From the NCBI GenBank assembly GCA_019314155.1, contig JAFCZV010000007.1, positions 1-17,750 of the forward strand: a stretch of DNA of 17,750 nucleotides, read 5' to 3'. The notes beneath the pieces were generated by a model, which was given only the letters and a program-made list of their open reading frames with translations, had not been told where the DNA came from and searched no databases. A program made the position numbers and the translations under genes. Each line of letters opens with the position of its first letter. Within the stretch, counting starts at the first letter, position 1. Source of the DNA: Deltaproteobacteria bacterium (GTDB lineage Bacteria > Desulfobacterota > Desulfobacteria > Desulfobacterales > UBA11574). Of the stretch, positions 7,080 to 15,742 are shown piece after piece.

Positions 7080-8381
7080 TCAAGTTTTCGTACCTATCCG
7101 ATTTAATTTCCAAGTAAATTTTGTTCCCTCACCGACCTTGCTCACCACATCAAGCCAGGAATTGTAAGACTCGAGTATACTGTGAACGATGGAGAGCCCA
7201 AGCCCTGTTCCGGTTGGTTTTGTGGTAAAAAAAGGGTCGAAAATCGATTGTATTAGCTTTTTTGTCATGCCGATGCCATTGTCGCTAACCTCAACACATG
7301 CATAATTGGGCCTAAGCGGATAAGTTTTAACGTTGATGAAGCCTTCACCCTCAATCGCCTCAGCCGCATTTAGAAGTAGATTCCACATCACCTGACGTAG
7401 ATGCACCGGATCCATTTGAACCCAGATATTGGGGACAAGATCGATGTTGATGGAAATTCTGTTGCTGGTCGCTTGGTTTTTTTCAAACAGCTTGAGCGTC
7501 TCTTTCAAGGCGTTTTCAAGCTCAATTTTCTCGATTTTACCCACCGGCGGTTTTGCGAACAAAAGAAAATTACTGACCAGCATATTTAATCGGTCTGTTT
7601 CACGCAGTACAATCTGCATCAACTTGTCATGTTCAGGATCATAGGGAATTTCTTTTCTTAAAATCTGAATCGATCCCGCCAGAGAGGCCAGTGGGTTCTT
7701 GATTTCATGGGTGATACCGGCAGCCATTTCACCCATATAGGCCATCTTTTCGACACGTTTTACACGATCCTCCATAACCGAAAGCTCTTTTGCGGTCCTT
7801 CTCACCTGCTCCGACAGCAACCCGCTCAAAAAAGCCACCGCAAAACACGCTAACATGGCAATCACGACCTTGAAAAGCACGGTGTTCGAGGCATAATTGC
7901 CAATGGTGCTGCTCCCTTTTATAAAAAAAGGGTTGATAATACCATAATATTCAAGGTTGATCAAAATACCGTACTGAACACTGCAAAGAATCGCCATGAC
8001 CATGCTCCCTCTTCTGTAAATGATCATACTCGAATAGATAATGACGACCAGATATAGAAAAGAAAAAACGCTCGTGAAACTACCGGTAATAAAAATGATT
8101 ACCGTGACAATAAATGTATCGATTCCGAGCTGAATATAAGGGAAAAGCAGATTAAGTTTTTCATACCGAAAAATTAAGGCATAATAAACTGAGAGCAAAA
8201 ATATTCCGACGATGACCCCGTAAAGAACAATCAACGATTTGGTCAAAGGGAACGGGCTTTCGCGGACTTGAACAACAACAGCGGAACCCAGCATTAACGA
8301 AGCAAATAGGATTCGAAAGAAGATTAGCCATTTAAGCTTATGAGGCAAATCATCTTCGGGTTTTATGGTAAAATTCCACAT
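7080..8381 (-). CDS. pilS: PilS-like membrane sensor histidine kinase
   Basis: The 433-aa protein has six predicted membrane helices (about 18-38, 49-71, 78-99, 103-121, 125-142, 168-189), as in PilS. A short coiled linker follows, then the HisKA motif MAAGITHEIKNPLASLAGSI with phospho-acceptor His225. The ATPase domain shows the N box (NLLLNAAEAI), G1 (DNGIGM), F box (FDPFFTTK) and G2 (GTGLGLSI). The wording around the His is typical of the NtrB/PilS kinase group, whose partners are usually sigma-54 activators such as PilR. No clear PAS domain separates the helices from the kinase, unlike classical PilS. It lies 27 nt downstream of pilC, which supports a role in pilus control. However, no response regulator adjoins it: lolC/E follows. 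The ribosome site is weak. Histidine kinase is certain; the PilS role is likely. Confidence 0.85.
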   Translation of the reverse strand: MWNFTIKPEDDLPHKLKWLIFFRILFASLMLGSAVVVQVRESPFPLTKSLIVLYGVIVGIFLLSVYYALIFRYEKLNLLFPYIQLGIDTFIVTVIIFITGSFTSVFSFLYLVVIIYSSMIIYRRGSMVMAILCSVQYGILINLEYYGIINPFFIKGSSTIGNYASNTVLFKVVIAMLACFAVAFLSGLLSEQVRRTAKELSVMEDRVKRVEKMAYMGEMAAGITHEIKNPLASLAGSIQILRKEIPYDPEHDKLMQIVLRETDRLNMLVSNFLLFAKPPVGKIEKIELENALKETLKLFEKNQATSNRISINIDLVPNIWVQMDPVHLRQVMWNLLLNAAEAIEGEGFINVKTYPLRPNYACVEVSDNGIGMTKKLIQSIFDPFFTTKPTGTGLGLSIVHSILESYNSWLDVVSKVGEGTKFTWKLNRIGTKT

Positions 8382-8408
8382 AATTATCAGAATATTTTAA
8401 ACGCGTTA

Positions 8409-9617
8409 TCATTCCAGCGCCGATGCCATTTTGAAGATCGGCAGGTACATAGAAACCACAAGGCCGCCTATGACCACACCCAAAAATACAAGCATAAACG
8501 GCTCTATTAACGCAGTCATATTCTCCACTGCCTGATCGACTTCTTCGTCGTAAAAGTCGGCAATTTTTGTTAACATTGAATCGAGAGCCCCGGTGGATTC
8601 ACCAACTGCGATCATTTGGCATACCATCGACGGAAAAACCCCGCTTTCAGAAAGTGGCTCGGATATTGTGCGGCCTTCCGCAATGGCTGATCGGGTCTCG
8701 TACACCGCTTTTTCAATGGTTTTGTTTCCTGCTGTTTTAGCAACAATTTCAAGTGCATCTAAAATCGCAACGCCACTGGAAAGCATGGTTCCCATGGTGC
8801 GCGTAAATTTGGAAACAGCGGCTTTGCGGATTAATGGTCCGAACAACGGCATCCTGAGGAAAAGATCATCCATCAAGACCTGTCCTTTTTCAGTTTTATA
8901 AAAACGCCGTATTGCAAAGATTAATACGCCAATGAAACCGATAATATATAGGATGTTGGATTTAATAAAGCGGCTCATGTTGACAACAATTTGAGTTGGA
9001 GCCGGAAGCGCACCTCCCATGCCCTCGAACATCTCTTCAAATACTGGGATAACAAACACCATGATGATGGCAATAACAATAATAGCAATAATTATGGTTA
9101 CAATGGGATACGTCATGCCCCCTTTTATTTTAGCTTTAAGTTTTGCGGCTTTCTCCATATACGCCGACAACCTTCTTAAAATCGAATCAAGGATACCCCC
9201 GGCTTCACCGGCTGCAATCATATTTACAAAAAGATCATCAAATTGTTTGGGATACTTTTTTAAAGCTTCTGCAAAGGTTTGTCCGCTCTCCACACTCCCT
9301 TTTATTTCTTTGAGGATTTTTTTAAATGTTTTGTTTTCATTCTGGGCATATAGAATATCAAGGCATTGAATGATGGGAAGTCCGGCATCGATCATGGTAG
9401 AAAACTGCCGGCAGAAAATTATGATATCGGCCTGTTTGACTTTAGGCTGCATAAAAGCAACATTTTCAAAAATGTCCTTGGGTTTCAATTTGATCTTGGT
9501 TGGTGTAATTTTACGCCGGATCAGCTCCGAATTTACAGCTTCTTCGGTGGAAGCTTCTATCTCGCCCTTTTTGTTCTTATTATGTCTGTCTTTTCCTTTC
9601 CATAAATAAACCGGCAT
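8409..9617 (-). CDS. pilC: PilC, type IV pilus inner-membrane platform protein
   Basis: The 402-aa protein belongs to the PilC/GspF family. It has a cytoplasmic N-terminus (MPVYLWKGKDRHNKNKKGEI) and two copies of the T2SSF helical domain. The first copy is at about 65-190, with FCRQFSTMIDAGLPI and AAGEAGG. The second is at about 267-390, with FTRTMGTMLSSGVAILDAL and AVGESTG. Membrane segments lie near 171-193, 222-237 and 372-396. It forms the inner-membrane platform on which PilB and PilT ATPases act to build or retract the pilus. The frame opens at 9644, but the ATG at 9617 follows a strong AAAGGAGG and was chosen. The only pilus neighbour is the downstream kinase. PilB, PilT, PilM-Q and PilR are not in the window. 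A GspF role in type II secretion cannot be fully excluded, but PilC fits better. Confidence 0.92.
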   Translation of the reverse strand: MPVYLWKGKDRHNKNKKGEIEASTEEAVNSELIRRKITPTKIKLKPKDIFENVAFMQPKVKQADIIIFCRQFSTMIDAGLPIIQCLDILYAQNENKTFKKILKEIKGSVESGQTFAEALKKYPKQFDDLFVNMIAAGEAGGILDSILRRLSAYMEKAAKLKAKIKGGMTYPIVTIIIAIIVIAIIMVFVIPVFEEMFEGMGGALPAPTQIVVNMSRFIKSNILYIIGFIGVLIFAIRRFYKTEKGQVLMDDLFLRMPLFGPLIRKAAVSKFTRTMGTMLSSGVAILDALEIVAKTAGNKTIEKAVYETRSAIAEGRTISEPLSESGVFPSMVCQMIAVGESTGALDSMLTKIADFYDEEVDQAVENMTALIEPFMLVFLGVVIGGLVVSMYLPIFKMASALE

Positions 9618-9921
9618 GATCCTTCCTCCTTTGGGTGGATACAATACGGAGCTTATATCAAAACTGAAACTACTAAGGTTACAGAGAATTCCTGTCTAAA
9701 AAGTGTCATCAACAATTCGGGTTGATATCTATGGGATTAATCGATTAGGTCGTATCATAAACGAAGCAAAACAACAACTGATTTGCGGAGTTTATTGTAA
9801 AACCAGACATTATACAGCTTGATAAACTCACCCATATATGCATATGCTTAGTGTTCAAAGACACGTAACATTTTGATAAATTCGTTATAAATTTTCAGGA
9901 AATAAAATCCGAAAGAGCGAT
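9618..9921. other. Divergent intergenic region, 304 bp, no gene
   Basis: This AT-rich spacer separates pilC (minus) from the nucleotidyltransferase fusion (plus), so promoters for both blocks should lie here. I see no convincing -35/-10 pair with good spacing, and no sigma-54 TGGCAC-N5-TTGC box on either strand. Small palindromes are present: taatcgatta near 9738-9747 and atatgcatat near 9837-9846. No short ORF with a ribosome site stands out. Confidence 0.5.
9625..9632 (-). promoter_or_regulatory. Strong ribosome binding site deciding the pilC start
   Basis: AAAGGAGG on the minus strand lies 7 nt before the ATG at 9617. It is the strongest ribosome site in this block and rules out the upstream in-frame ATG at 9644. 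Confidence 0.75.
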
Positions 9922-12594
9922 ATGGTGGTGAAAACCAAAGCACATAAAAAAAACGACCTTACCGTCATTACAACCCACATCAATGCCGACTTTGATGCTT
10001 TGGCTTCCATGCTGGCAGCTCAGAAATTATATCCTGACTCCATAGCGGTTTTCCCCGGTTCTCAGGAAAAAAACTTGAGAAATTTCTTCATCAAATCGAT
10101 GGTCTACCTCTTTAACATCGCCGACGTTAAAGATATCGACATTGAAAACATTAAACGACTGGTTCTTGTGGATACCCGGCAGGCAAACCGTATTGGAAAC
10201 CTTTCTGCGGTATTGGACAGGCCCGATGTTGATATACATATCTACGATCACCATCCCCCCATGGGAAATGATATAAAAGGACATCACGAGGTTCATTATT
10301 TAACCGGCGCCACCGTCACCATACTTACTGAACTCATTAAACAAAAAGGGATCGCTATTTCACCGGATGAAGCGACTATCATGTGTCTGGGTATATATGA
10401 AGACACCGGCTCCTTTACATTTCCCTCCACCACCGAAAAAGATTTTACTGCAGCAGCGTTTTTACTATCAAAAGGCGCTAATTTAAACGTCGTTTCGAAT
10501 TTAATCTCCAGAGAGATCAGTCCGGAACAGATCGGGCTTTTGAATGACATGATTCAGGCCGCAACCCGATATAACATTAACGGCATCGAAATTGTAATTA
10601 CCAGTGTAACCACTGACAATTATGTGTCCGATTTCGCCTTTCTGGTTCACAAAATGGTTAAAATGGAAAACCTTAACGCGATTTTTTCCATTGCCCTCAT
10701 GGGGGATAAAATCTACATCGTCGCCAGAAGCAGAATACCGGAAGTCGATGTGGGAGCGCTGGTCACTCCCCTTGGCGGCGGAGGGCATACATTTGCGGCT
10801 GCCACCACGATCCGGGGAAAAACGCTGGCTCAGATTGAGCACGAGCTTCTGGAGATTCTTTATAAAAAAGTAAGATCTCGAAGCCGGGCAAAAGACCTTA
10901 TGTCATCACCGGCCATCACAGTCGATGCTGATGTACCCTGTAAAGATGCGGCTGATCTTCTTACACGGTATAATATCAACGCGCTTCTGGTTACCCAGCA
11001 ATACGACGGGAAGAAAAACCTCGTGGGTTTTATAACACGCCAGATTATTGAAAAGGCTATGTTTCACGGACTCGACCACATCCCGGTGAAAGAATATATG
11101 ACAACCGAATTTGCATCCGTGGAACGCGACTCCGAGCTTCAGGAAATACGAGAAAAAATTATCGAAAATAAACAGCGCCTCCTGCCTGTCATCGATAATG
11201 ATACAATTATCGGAGTGATTACCCGTACCGATCTACTCAATATCTTGGTGCAACAATCCGAACATACCGATCCAGGTTCACCCGATTTGCTGAAGGAACA
11301 CAGCCACGCAAGGACCAGAAACATCGTTAAATTTATGAAAGAACGCCTATCGCCTCGCATTATTGATATCCTCAAAACCATTGGAGAGAAGGCCGATGAG
11401 ATTGGTTGTGGCGCTTATGTCGTCGGTGGATTCGTACGTGATCTGTTTCTATATCGGAACAATGAAGACATAGACATTGTTATTGAAGGCGATGGTATCG
11501 CATTTGCGAAAAAATATGTTCAAACGGTCGATACTCGTATTCATTCCTATGAAAAGTTCGGCACTGCTGTAATTATTTTCCCGGACGGTTTTAAAATCGA
11601 TGTGGCCTCGGCCAGAATGGAATACTACAAGTTTCCGGCGGCCCTTCCTACTGTGGAAATGAGTTCCATTAAACTCGATCTTTTTCGTCGAGACTTCACT
11701 GTAAATACCTTATCCATCCAGCTCAATCCCGACCGGTTCGGGGTATTGATAGATTTTTTTTCAGCCCGGAAGGATCTCAAAGAGAAAGCCATTAGAGTAT
11801 TGCACAATCTAAGTTTTGTTGAGGATCCAACCCGGGTTTTCCGTGCCATCAGATTCGAACAGCGTTTCGGTTTTTCCATCGGCAAACTGACTTCAGGCCT
11901 GATTGAAAACGCCGTAAAAATGGACTTTTTTAAAAAACTCAGCGGGAGGAGAGTATTTGCCGAGCTCCGTCAGATTCTTGAAGAAGAAAATCCTTTAGCC
12001 GCCATAACAAGGCTGAATGAATATAATCTTCTGAGTGTGATCCACTCCTCCCTGGTCCTGAACAACAAAACGATTTCTCTGTTTAATTCGGTCAAAAAGG
12101 TATTATCTTGGCATGATTTGCTCTTTCTGGAAGAACCCTATATGAAATGGGCGGTATATTTTCTGGCACTTACCAGATCCTGCGACAACAAAACGGTCAG
12201 CGAAATTTGCCGGAGGATTGAAATTGCTCCTCGTTACAGGCCCATCTTCTGCAAAGAACGCTTTGAGGCTGACAAGTGCATCTTTTGGTTGGAACGAGAT
12301 CTCTCTGCAAAAAACAGTACAATTTACCATCGGCTTTCCGTTTTTAAGATCGAGTTGATCCTTTATATGATGGCAGCCACGAAAAATGAAATTGCAAAAC
12401 GATCTATCTCCAATTATTTTACCCAGCTGAGGCATATCAATACGTCTATTAAAGGCAGAGACCTGAAAAAAATAGGCCTTGAACCCGGACCGATTTACCG
12501 TGAAATCCTGCAGGCTGTCCTTGATGCCAAATTAAACGGTCGTCTTAAAACCCGCAGTGATGAACTGTCTTTTGTGAGAAATTATGATCGATAA
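9922..12594 (+). CDS. DHH-CBS-tRNA nucleotidyltransferase fusion (A-adding/poly(A) polymerase type)
   Basis: This 890-aa protein joins three modules. Residues about 13-310 form a DHH/DHHA1 phosphoesterase-like domain: THINADFDALAS (18-29), VLVDT, YDHHP (108-112), LGIYEDTGSF and GGGGHTFAA from 285. Residues about 322-450 form a CBS pair (AKDLMSSPAITVDAD, VKEYMTTEF). Residues about 480-890 form a class II nucleotidyltransferase of the CCA/poly(A) family. That module has VGGFVRD (501-507), catalytic EDIDIVIEG with Asp516 and Asp518, RRDFTVN (589-595) and EDPTRVFRAIRF (634-645). In Aquifex, a protein of this layout adds only the terminal A of tRNA CCA ends, working with a separate CC-adding enzyme. 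Whether this one adds A, CCA or poly(A) cannot be told from sequence alone. The CBS pair may bind adenine nucleotides (inference). The start codon follows a weak GAAAGAG. The next gene overlaps its end by 11 nt. Confidence 0.9.
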   Translation: MVVKTKAHKKNDLTVITTHINADFDALASMLAAQKLYPDSIAVFPGSQEKNLRNFFIKSMVYLFNIADVKDIDIENIKRLVLVDTRQANRIGNLSAVLDRPDVDIHIYDHHPPMGNDIKGHHEVHYLTGATVTILTELIKQKGIAISPDEATIMCLGIYEDTGSFTFPSTTEKDFTAAAFLLSKGANLNVVSNLISREISPEQIGLLNDMIQAATRYNINGIEIVITSVTTDNYVSDFAFLVHKMVKMENLNAIFSIALMGDKIYIVARSRIPEVDVGALVTPLGGGGHTFAAATTIRGKTLAQIEHELLEILYKKVRSRSRAKDLMSSPAITVDADVPCKDAADLLTRYNINALLVTQQYDGKKNLVGFITRQIIEKAMFHGLDHIPVKEYMTTEFASVERDSELQEIREKIIENKQRLLPVIDNDTIIGVITRTDLLNILVQQSEHTDPGSPDLLKEHSHARTRNIVKFMKERLSPRIIDILKTIGEKADEIGCGAYVVGGFVRDLFLYRNNEDIDIVIEGDGIAFAKKYVQTVDTRIHSYEKFGTAVIIFPDGFKIDVASARMEYYKFPAALPTVEMSSIKLDLFRRDFTVNTLSIQLNPDRFGVLIDFFSARKDLKEKAIRVLHNLSFVEDPTRVFRAIRFEQRFGFSIGKLTSGLIENAVKMDFFKKLSGRRVFAELRQILEEENPLAAITRLNEYNLLSVIHSSLVLNNKTISLFNSVKKVLSWHDLLFLEEPYMKWAVYFLALTRSCDNKTVSEICRRIEIAPRYRPIFCKERFEADKCIFWLERDLSAKNSTIYHRLSVFKIELILYMMAATKNEIAKRSISNYFTQLRHINTSIKGRDLKKIGLEPGPIYREILQAVLDAKLNGRLKTRSDELSFVRNYDR

Positions 12595-13246
12595 TTTAAA
12601 CCTGAATCAAATCGTTGTAATGATCGTTCCACTCCTATTCTCCGTAACTATTCACGAGGTGGCTCACGGCTATGTGGCGCTTCGAATGGGAGACAATACT
12701 GCCCGACTGGCCGGCAGGCTGACGCTCAATCCTATAAAACATCTTGATTTTTTCGGATCGCTGATCCTGCCGCTCATTTTGAAATTAACCGGTTCTCCAA
12801 TAATTTTTGGTTATGCCAAACCGGTGCCGGTAAATTTTTCCAATTTCCGTGACCTTCGAAAGGGTACCATTTATGTTGCATCCGCCGGCGTTCTGGCCAA
12901 TTTCATCCTTGCGATTTTATCGGGAGTTCTCTTTCAAACATTGGTTCATTTTCAATGGGTATGGTATCCTTCCATCTTAAAACCCTTGATCATGGATCTT
13001 TATTATATGCTCTTTTATAGTGTGGTTATTAATTTGGTCCTTGGTATATTCAATCTGATCCCAATTCCCCCCCTTGACGGAAGCAAAATACTTGCCATGT
13101 GCCTGCCGTCGGCTTTAAGGGTGCAACTTGCTCGTATTGAACGATTCGGCATGATCATAATTATTTTCTTGCTTCTAACAAATCTTCTGGATAGGTTAAT
13201 ATCGTTTTTTTTAACCCCGATGTTCAATATTCTACTTGGAAGATAG
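12584..13246 (+). CDS. M50 site-2 protease family membrane metalloprotease
   Basis: The 220-aa protein is almost entirely hydrophobic, with about five or six membrane helices. It carries the zinc motif HEVAHG (His24, Glu25, His28) in the first helix. The second family motif, NLIPIPPLDGSK, is near 157-168, with Asp165 as the likely third zinc ligand. The short form, with no PDZ domain and no CBS pair, matches the small bacterial M50 group often called YwhC-like or FwdE-neighbour peptidases. The substrate is unknown. Members cut peptide bonds inside or near the membrane. The start ATG lies inside the last codons of the nucleotidyltransferase fusion (11-nt overlap), so the two are translationally coupled. 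trpS follows after 117 nt. In many Desulfobacterota this gene sits next to trpS-scpA-scpB (recalled, not checked). Confidence 0.9.
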   Translation: MIDNLNLNQIVVMIVPLLFSVTIHEVAHGYVALRMGDNTARLAGRLTLNPIKHLDFFGSLILPLILKLTGSPIIFGYAKPVPVNFSNFRDLRKGTIYVASAGVLANFILAILSGVLFQTLVHFQWVWYPSILKPLIMDLYYMLFYSVVINLVLGIFNLIPIPPLDGSKILAMCLPSALRVQLARIERFGMIIIIFLLLTNLLDRLISFFLTPMFNILLGR

Positions 13247-13363
13247 CGATAAAACAGAAAAGGCCGTCGAACAATGATCCTGACTTGAGAGAAACGGACT
13301 TGGGAAATAGGCTTTTGAAATTAAATTAAATATATTATTTCACTGTAGTACAGGAAAATCCAT

Positions 13364-14350
13364 ATGACGAAAAAGAAACGTATATTAAGCGGAATGCGCC
13401 CTACCGGACCACTTCACCTTGGCAATTTGCACGGCGCACTTGCAAACTGGGTTGAAATGCAAGAAACGTACGATTGTTTTTTCTTTATTGCCGACTGGCA
13501 TGCACTCACCAGTGATTATGAAAGTACCGGCCGGATAGCGGAATATGTTCGGAATATGATTGTTGACTGGCTGAGTGCGGGCCTAACTCCTGAAAAAAGC
13601 ACGCTTTTTGTCCAATCACATATCAAAGAACATGCCGAACTGTTTCTAATTCTTTCCATGATAACACCGGTTCCGTGGCTGGAGCGCAATCCCACTTATA
13701 AAGATCAGATTGCCCAGCTCAGCAACAAGGACCTTTCCACATTTGGTTTCCTTGGCTATCCGGTGCTCCAGGCAGCGGATATTATTATGTATAAGGCCTA
13801 TGGTGTCCCTGTAGGTGTCGACCAGATCCCACATGTTGAAATTACGCGCGAAATAGCGAGAAGATTCAATCATTTCTACGGTGATATCTTTCCGGAACCG
13901 AAGTCGATTTTGACCGACACCCCCAAAATTCTCGGTATAGACCGGCGTAAAATGAGCAAAAGTTATAACAATGCGATTTTTCTTTCGGACAGCCCCGATG
14001 AAATAACCGCCAAAGTCGCCAAAATGTTGACGGATATCAACCGGGCAAGGAGAAGCGACCCCGGGAATCCCGATGTGTGCAATGTTTTTGAATTTCATAA
14101 GCTTTATAGCGACAGCCAAACCATCGAAAAAATAAACCGAGAATGTCGAAGCGCCGAAATCGGGTGTGTGGATTGCAAGCAGATAATGGCTCAAAATCTC
14201 ATCAAAGCCCTTGAGCCCTTGCGCGAAAAAAGAGAATATTACGAAGCACGTCCGGCCCTCGTAGACGACATCATCGCAGACGGATGTGAAAAAGCCCGGC
14301 GGGTCGCCCATCAGACCATGGCGGAGGTTAGAGGGGCCATAAAGATATAA
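13364..14350 (+). CDS. trpS: Tryptophanyl-tRNA synthetase
   Basis: The 328-aa class I synthetase charges tRNA-Trp in the cytoplasm; the length is typical. The HIGH-type signature is PLHLGNLHGAL (16-26). The KMSKS loop is intact at 196-200 (RKMSKSYNN). TrpRS-specific stretches are clear: SGMRPTGPLHLG, FFIADWHALT, NPTYKDQ and GVPVGVDQIPHVEITREIARRFN. The C-terminal anticodon-binding part contains four cysteines, C239, C261, C268 and C271, spaced C-x21-C-x6-C-x2-C. This is almost the spacing of the [4Fe-4S] site described for Thermotoga maritima TrpRS. The ATG at 13364 follows AGGAAAA about 5 nt upstream. The 117-nt gap from the protease gene could hold a promoter, though I see no clear one. scpA begins 4 nt after the stop, so they form an operon. 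Confidence 0.97.
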   Translation: MTKKKRILSGMRPTGPLHLGNLHGALANWVEMQETYDCFFFIADWHALTSDYESTGRIAEYVRNMIVDWLSAGLTPEKSTLFVQSHIKEHAELFLILSMITPVPWLERNPTYKDQIAQLSNKDLSTFGFLGYPVLQAADIIMYKAYGVPVGVDQIPHVEITREIARRFNHFYGDIFPEPKSILTDTPKILGIDRRKMSKSYNNAIFLSDSPDEITAKVAKMLTDINRARRSDPGNPDVCNVFEFHKLYSDSQTIEKINRECRSAEIGCVDCKQIMAQNLIKALEPLREKREYYEARPALVDDIIADGCEKARRVAHQTMAEVRGAIKI

Positions 14351-14354
14351 TCAA

Positions 14355-15062
14355 ATGCAAGAGGATATTTATAAGGTACAAATCGACGATATCTTCGAAG
14401 GTCCCATGGACCTTTTAGTTCACCTTATCAAAAAGCATGAGATGGACATATATGATATTCCCATTGCCTTGATAACCAAACAATATCTTGAATACATCGA
14501 ATGGTTGAAGATAATGGACATCAATATTGCCGGAGATTTTATTGTGATGGCATCCACTCTGGCGAAGATTAAATCCAGGATGCTTCTCCCTTCCCATGAA
14601 GAAGATGAAGAAGATCCCCGCTTGGAACTCGTCAAACCCATCGAAGAGTATTTGCGGATGAAATCAGCAGCCGAGAAACTGGCCGCCAGGAGCCTTCTGG
14701 GAGAAGACACCTTTGTCAGAAATCCGAGACCGGAAAATCATCTGATGGATCATGAAGGTGAAATCATAAAGGTCGGATTGTTTGAACTTATCGATGCGTT
14801 TCAAAAAATACTTGAAAATACATCCCCCCACAAACGGGTAGACATCACCGCCGATACGATTTCTGTCAGGGACAAAATCGTTCAGATCGTAGAAATTTTT
14901 GAAACCCGGGAATCGACAACTTTTAACGAACTTTTTCCCAAAAACGCTGAGCAAAGCGAAGTTATAGTGACATTTCTCGCGATTCTTGAAATGGTAAGAC
15001 TTTCCTTGGTCCGCATTATTCAGAATACACGGACCGGTATTATCAGACTTTTTTACTTGTGA
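14355..15062 (+). CDS. scpA: ScpA, segregation and condensation protein A (kleisin)
   Basis: The 235-aa protein begins with the ScpA hallmark FEGPMDLLVHLIKKHEMDIYDIPI (about 14-37) and continues with the helical N-terminal SMC-binding part (DFIVMASTLAKIKSRMLLP). A charged linker follows (HEEDEEDPRL), then a central ScpB-binding region. The C-terminal winged helix is near 170-235 (VIVTFLAILEMVRLSLVRIIQ). As the kleisin of the bacterial condensin complex, it bridges the SMC heads and helps compact and segregate the chromosome. It starts 4 nt after trpS. Its stop overlaps the scpB start as TGATG, which suggests coupled, stoichiometric translation of the ScpA and ScpB partners. Length is close to the usual 240-260. 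Confidence 0.96.
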   Translation: MQEDIYKVQIDDIFEGPMDLLVHLIKKHEMDIYDIPIALITKQYLEYIEWLKIMDINIAGDFIVMASTLAKIKSRMLLPSHEEDEEDPRLELVKPIEEYLRMKSAAEKLAARSLLGEDTFVRNPRPENHLMDHEGEIIKVGLFELIDAFQKILENTSPHKRVDITADTISVRDKIVQIVEIFETRESTTFNELFPKNAEQSEVIVTFLAILEMVRLSLVRIIQNTRTGIIRLFYL

Positions 15063-15604
15063 TGGAAGATATAAAGAACATCATCGAAAGCCTCCTCCTG
15101 GTGACAGAGGAACCCTTAACAATCGACCGTGTTAAAAGCATTCTCATCGAGCCAGGAAGAAAAGAGGTACAAAACGCCCTCACTGAGCTAGCAGCTGAAT
15201 ATGAAGCTCGAAAAGGCGGTTTCCTTTTACGGGAAGTCGCCGGCGGATACCAGATCCGTACCCGTCCCGAATATAGGGAATGGATTAAACGTTTAATCCA
15301 ACCCAAGCCGCTGCGCCTGAGCAAGGCCGCCCTTGAAACACTGGCGATCATCGCTTACAAACAGCCGATTATACGCAGCGATATAGAACACATCCGTGGC
15401 GTCAACTGTGGCGGTATCCTTCGAATGCTGCTTGAACGGAAACTGATACGGATCCTGGGGAGAAAGGAAATCCCCGGCAGGCCGATTATTTATGCCACCA
15501 CAAAACAATTTTTAGAGCTATTTGATCTTAAAGATTTAAAAGACCTTCCAACACCCAAAGAAATCGCAACACTCGGTGATGCATCTCTGGAAAACATGGA
15601 ATAA
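15062..15604 (+). CDS. scpB: ScpB, segregation and condensation protein B
   Basis: The 180-aa protein has two winged-helix domains, as in the family. The first is at about 1-80 (IESLLLVTEEPLTIDRVK, then GGFLLREVAGGYQIRTRPEY). The second is at about 90-165 (LSKAALETLAIIAYKQPIIR, DIEHIRGVNCGGILRMLLER, GRKEIPGRPIIYATTKQFLE). ScpB dimers bind ScpA and stabilise its bridge on the SMC heads. The ATG at 15062 shares its first base with the scpA stop (TGATG). A GTG at 15059 would add one residue. No strong ribosome site is visible, so translation probably relies on reinitiation after scpA. The length matches the family's usual 170-200. Confidence 0.96.
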   Translation: MEDIKNIIESLLLVTEEPLTIDRVKSILIEPGRKEVQNALTELAAEYEARKGGFLLREVAGGYQIRTRPEYREWIKRLIQPKPLRLSKAALETLAIIAYKQPIIRSDIEHIRGVNCGGILRMLLERKLIRILGRKEIPGRPIIYATTKQFLELFDLKDLKDLPTPKEIATLGDASLENME

Positions 15605-15633
15605 CATGCTGTTTTGAATATGGTAAAAAGTAC

Positions 15634-15663
15634 TTGACTTAAAAGTTAATATCGCACTATATA
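15634..15663 (+). promoter_or_regulatory. Putative sigma-70 promoter of the HU/IHF gene
   Basis: TTGACT (15634-15639) and TATATA (15658-15663) are separated by 18 nt in the AT-rich spacer after scpB. It lies about 80 nt upstream of the HU-family start and would leave a leader of about 70 nt. It is the best promoter-like pair in the window. Confidence 0.6.
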
Positions 15664-15676
15664 AATAATGAATTTC

Positions 15677-15692
15677 CTTCAGCAAGCTGAAG
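15677..15692 (+). other. Hairpin in the predicted HU leader
   Basis: cttcag-caag-ctgaag forms a 6-bp stem with a 4-nt loop, downstream of the putative promoter. It is not followed by a T-run, so it is unlikely to be a terminator. It may stabilise the leader or be a protein-binding site. Confidence 0.4.
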
Positions 15693-15742
15693 TCATTGTA
15701 AATAATACAATTAGATGTTTTATCTTTCAATAAGGAGTTTTT

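Noticed and set aside
9690..9716. Possible third copy of the element end (contains ctaaaaagtg)
   Set aside because: Only about 8 bases match the GTAAAAAGTC core, and the flanks differ; in AT-rich DNA this is likely chance.
9618..9921. Sigma-54 promoter for pilC
   Set aside because: I looked for a TGGCAC-N5-TTGC-type pair on both strands and found none with correct spacing.
13646..14311. 221-aa minus-strand open frame
   Set aside because: It lies entirely antisense to trpS and has no family resemblance or plausible start signal.
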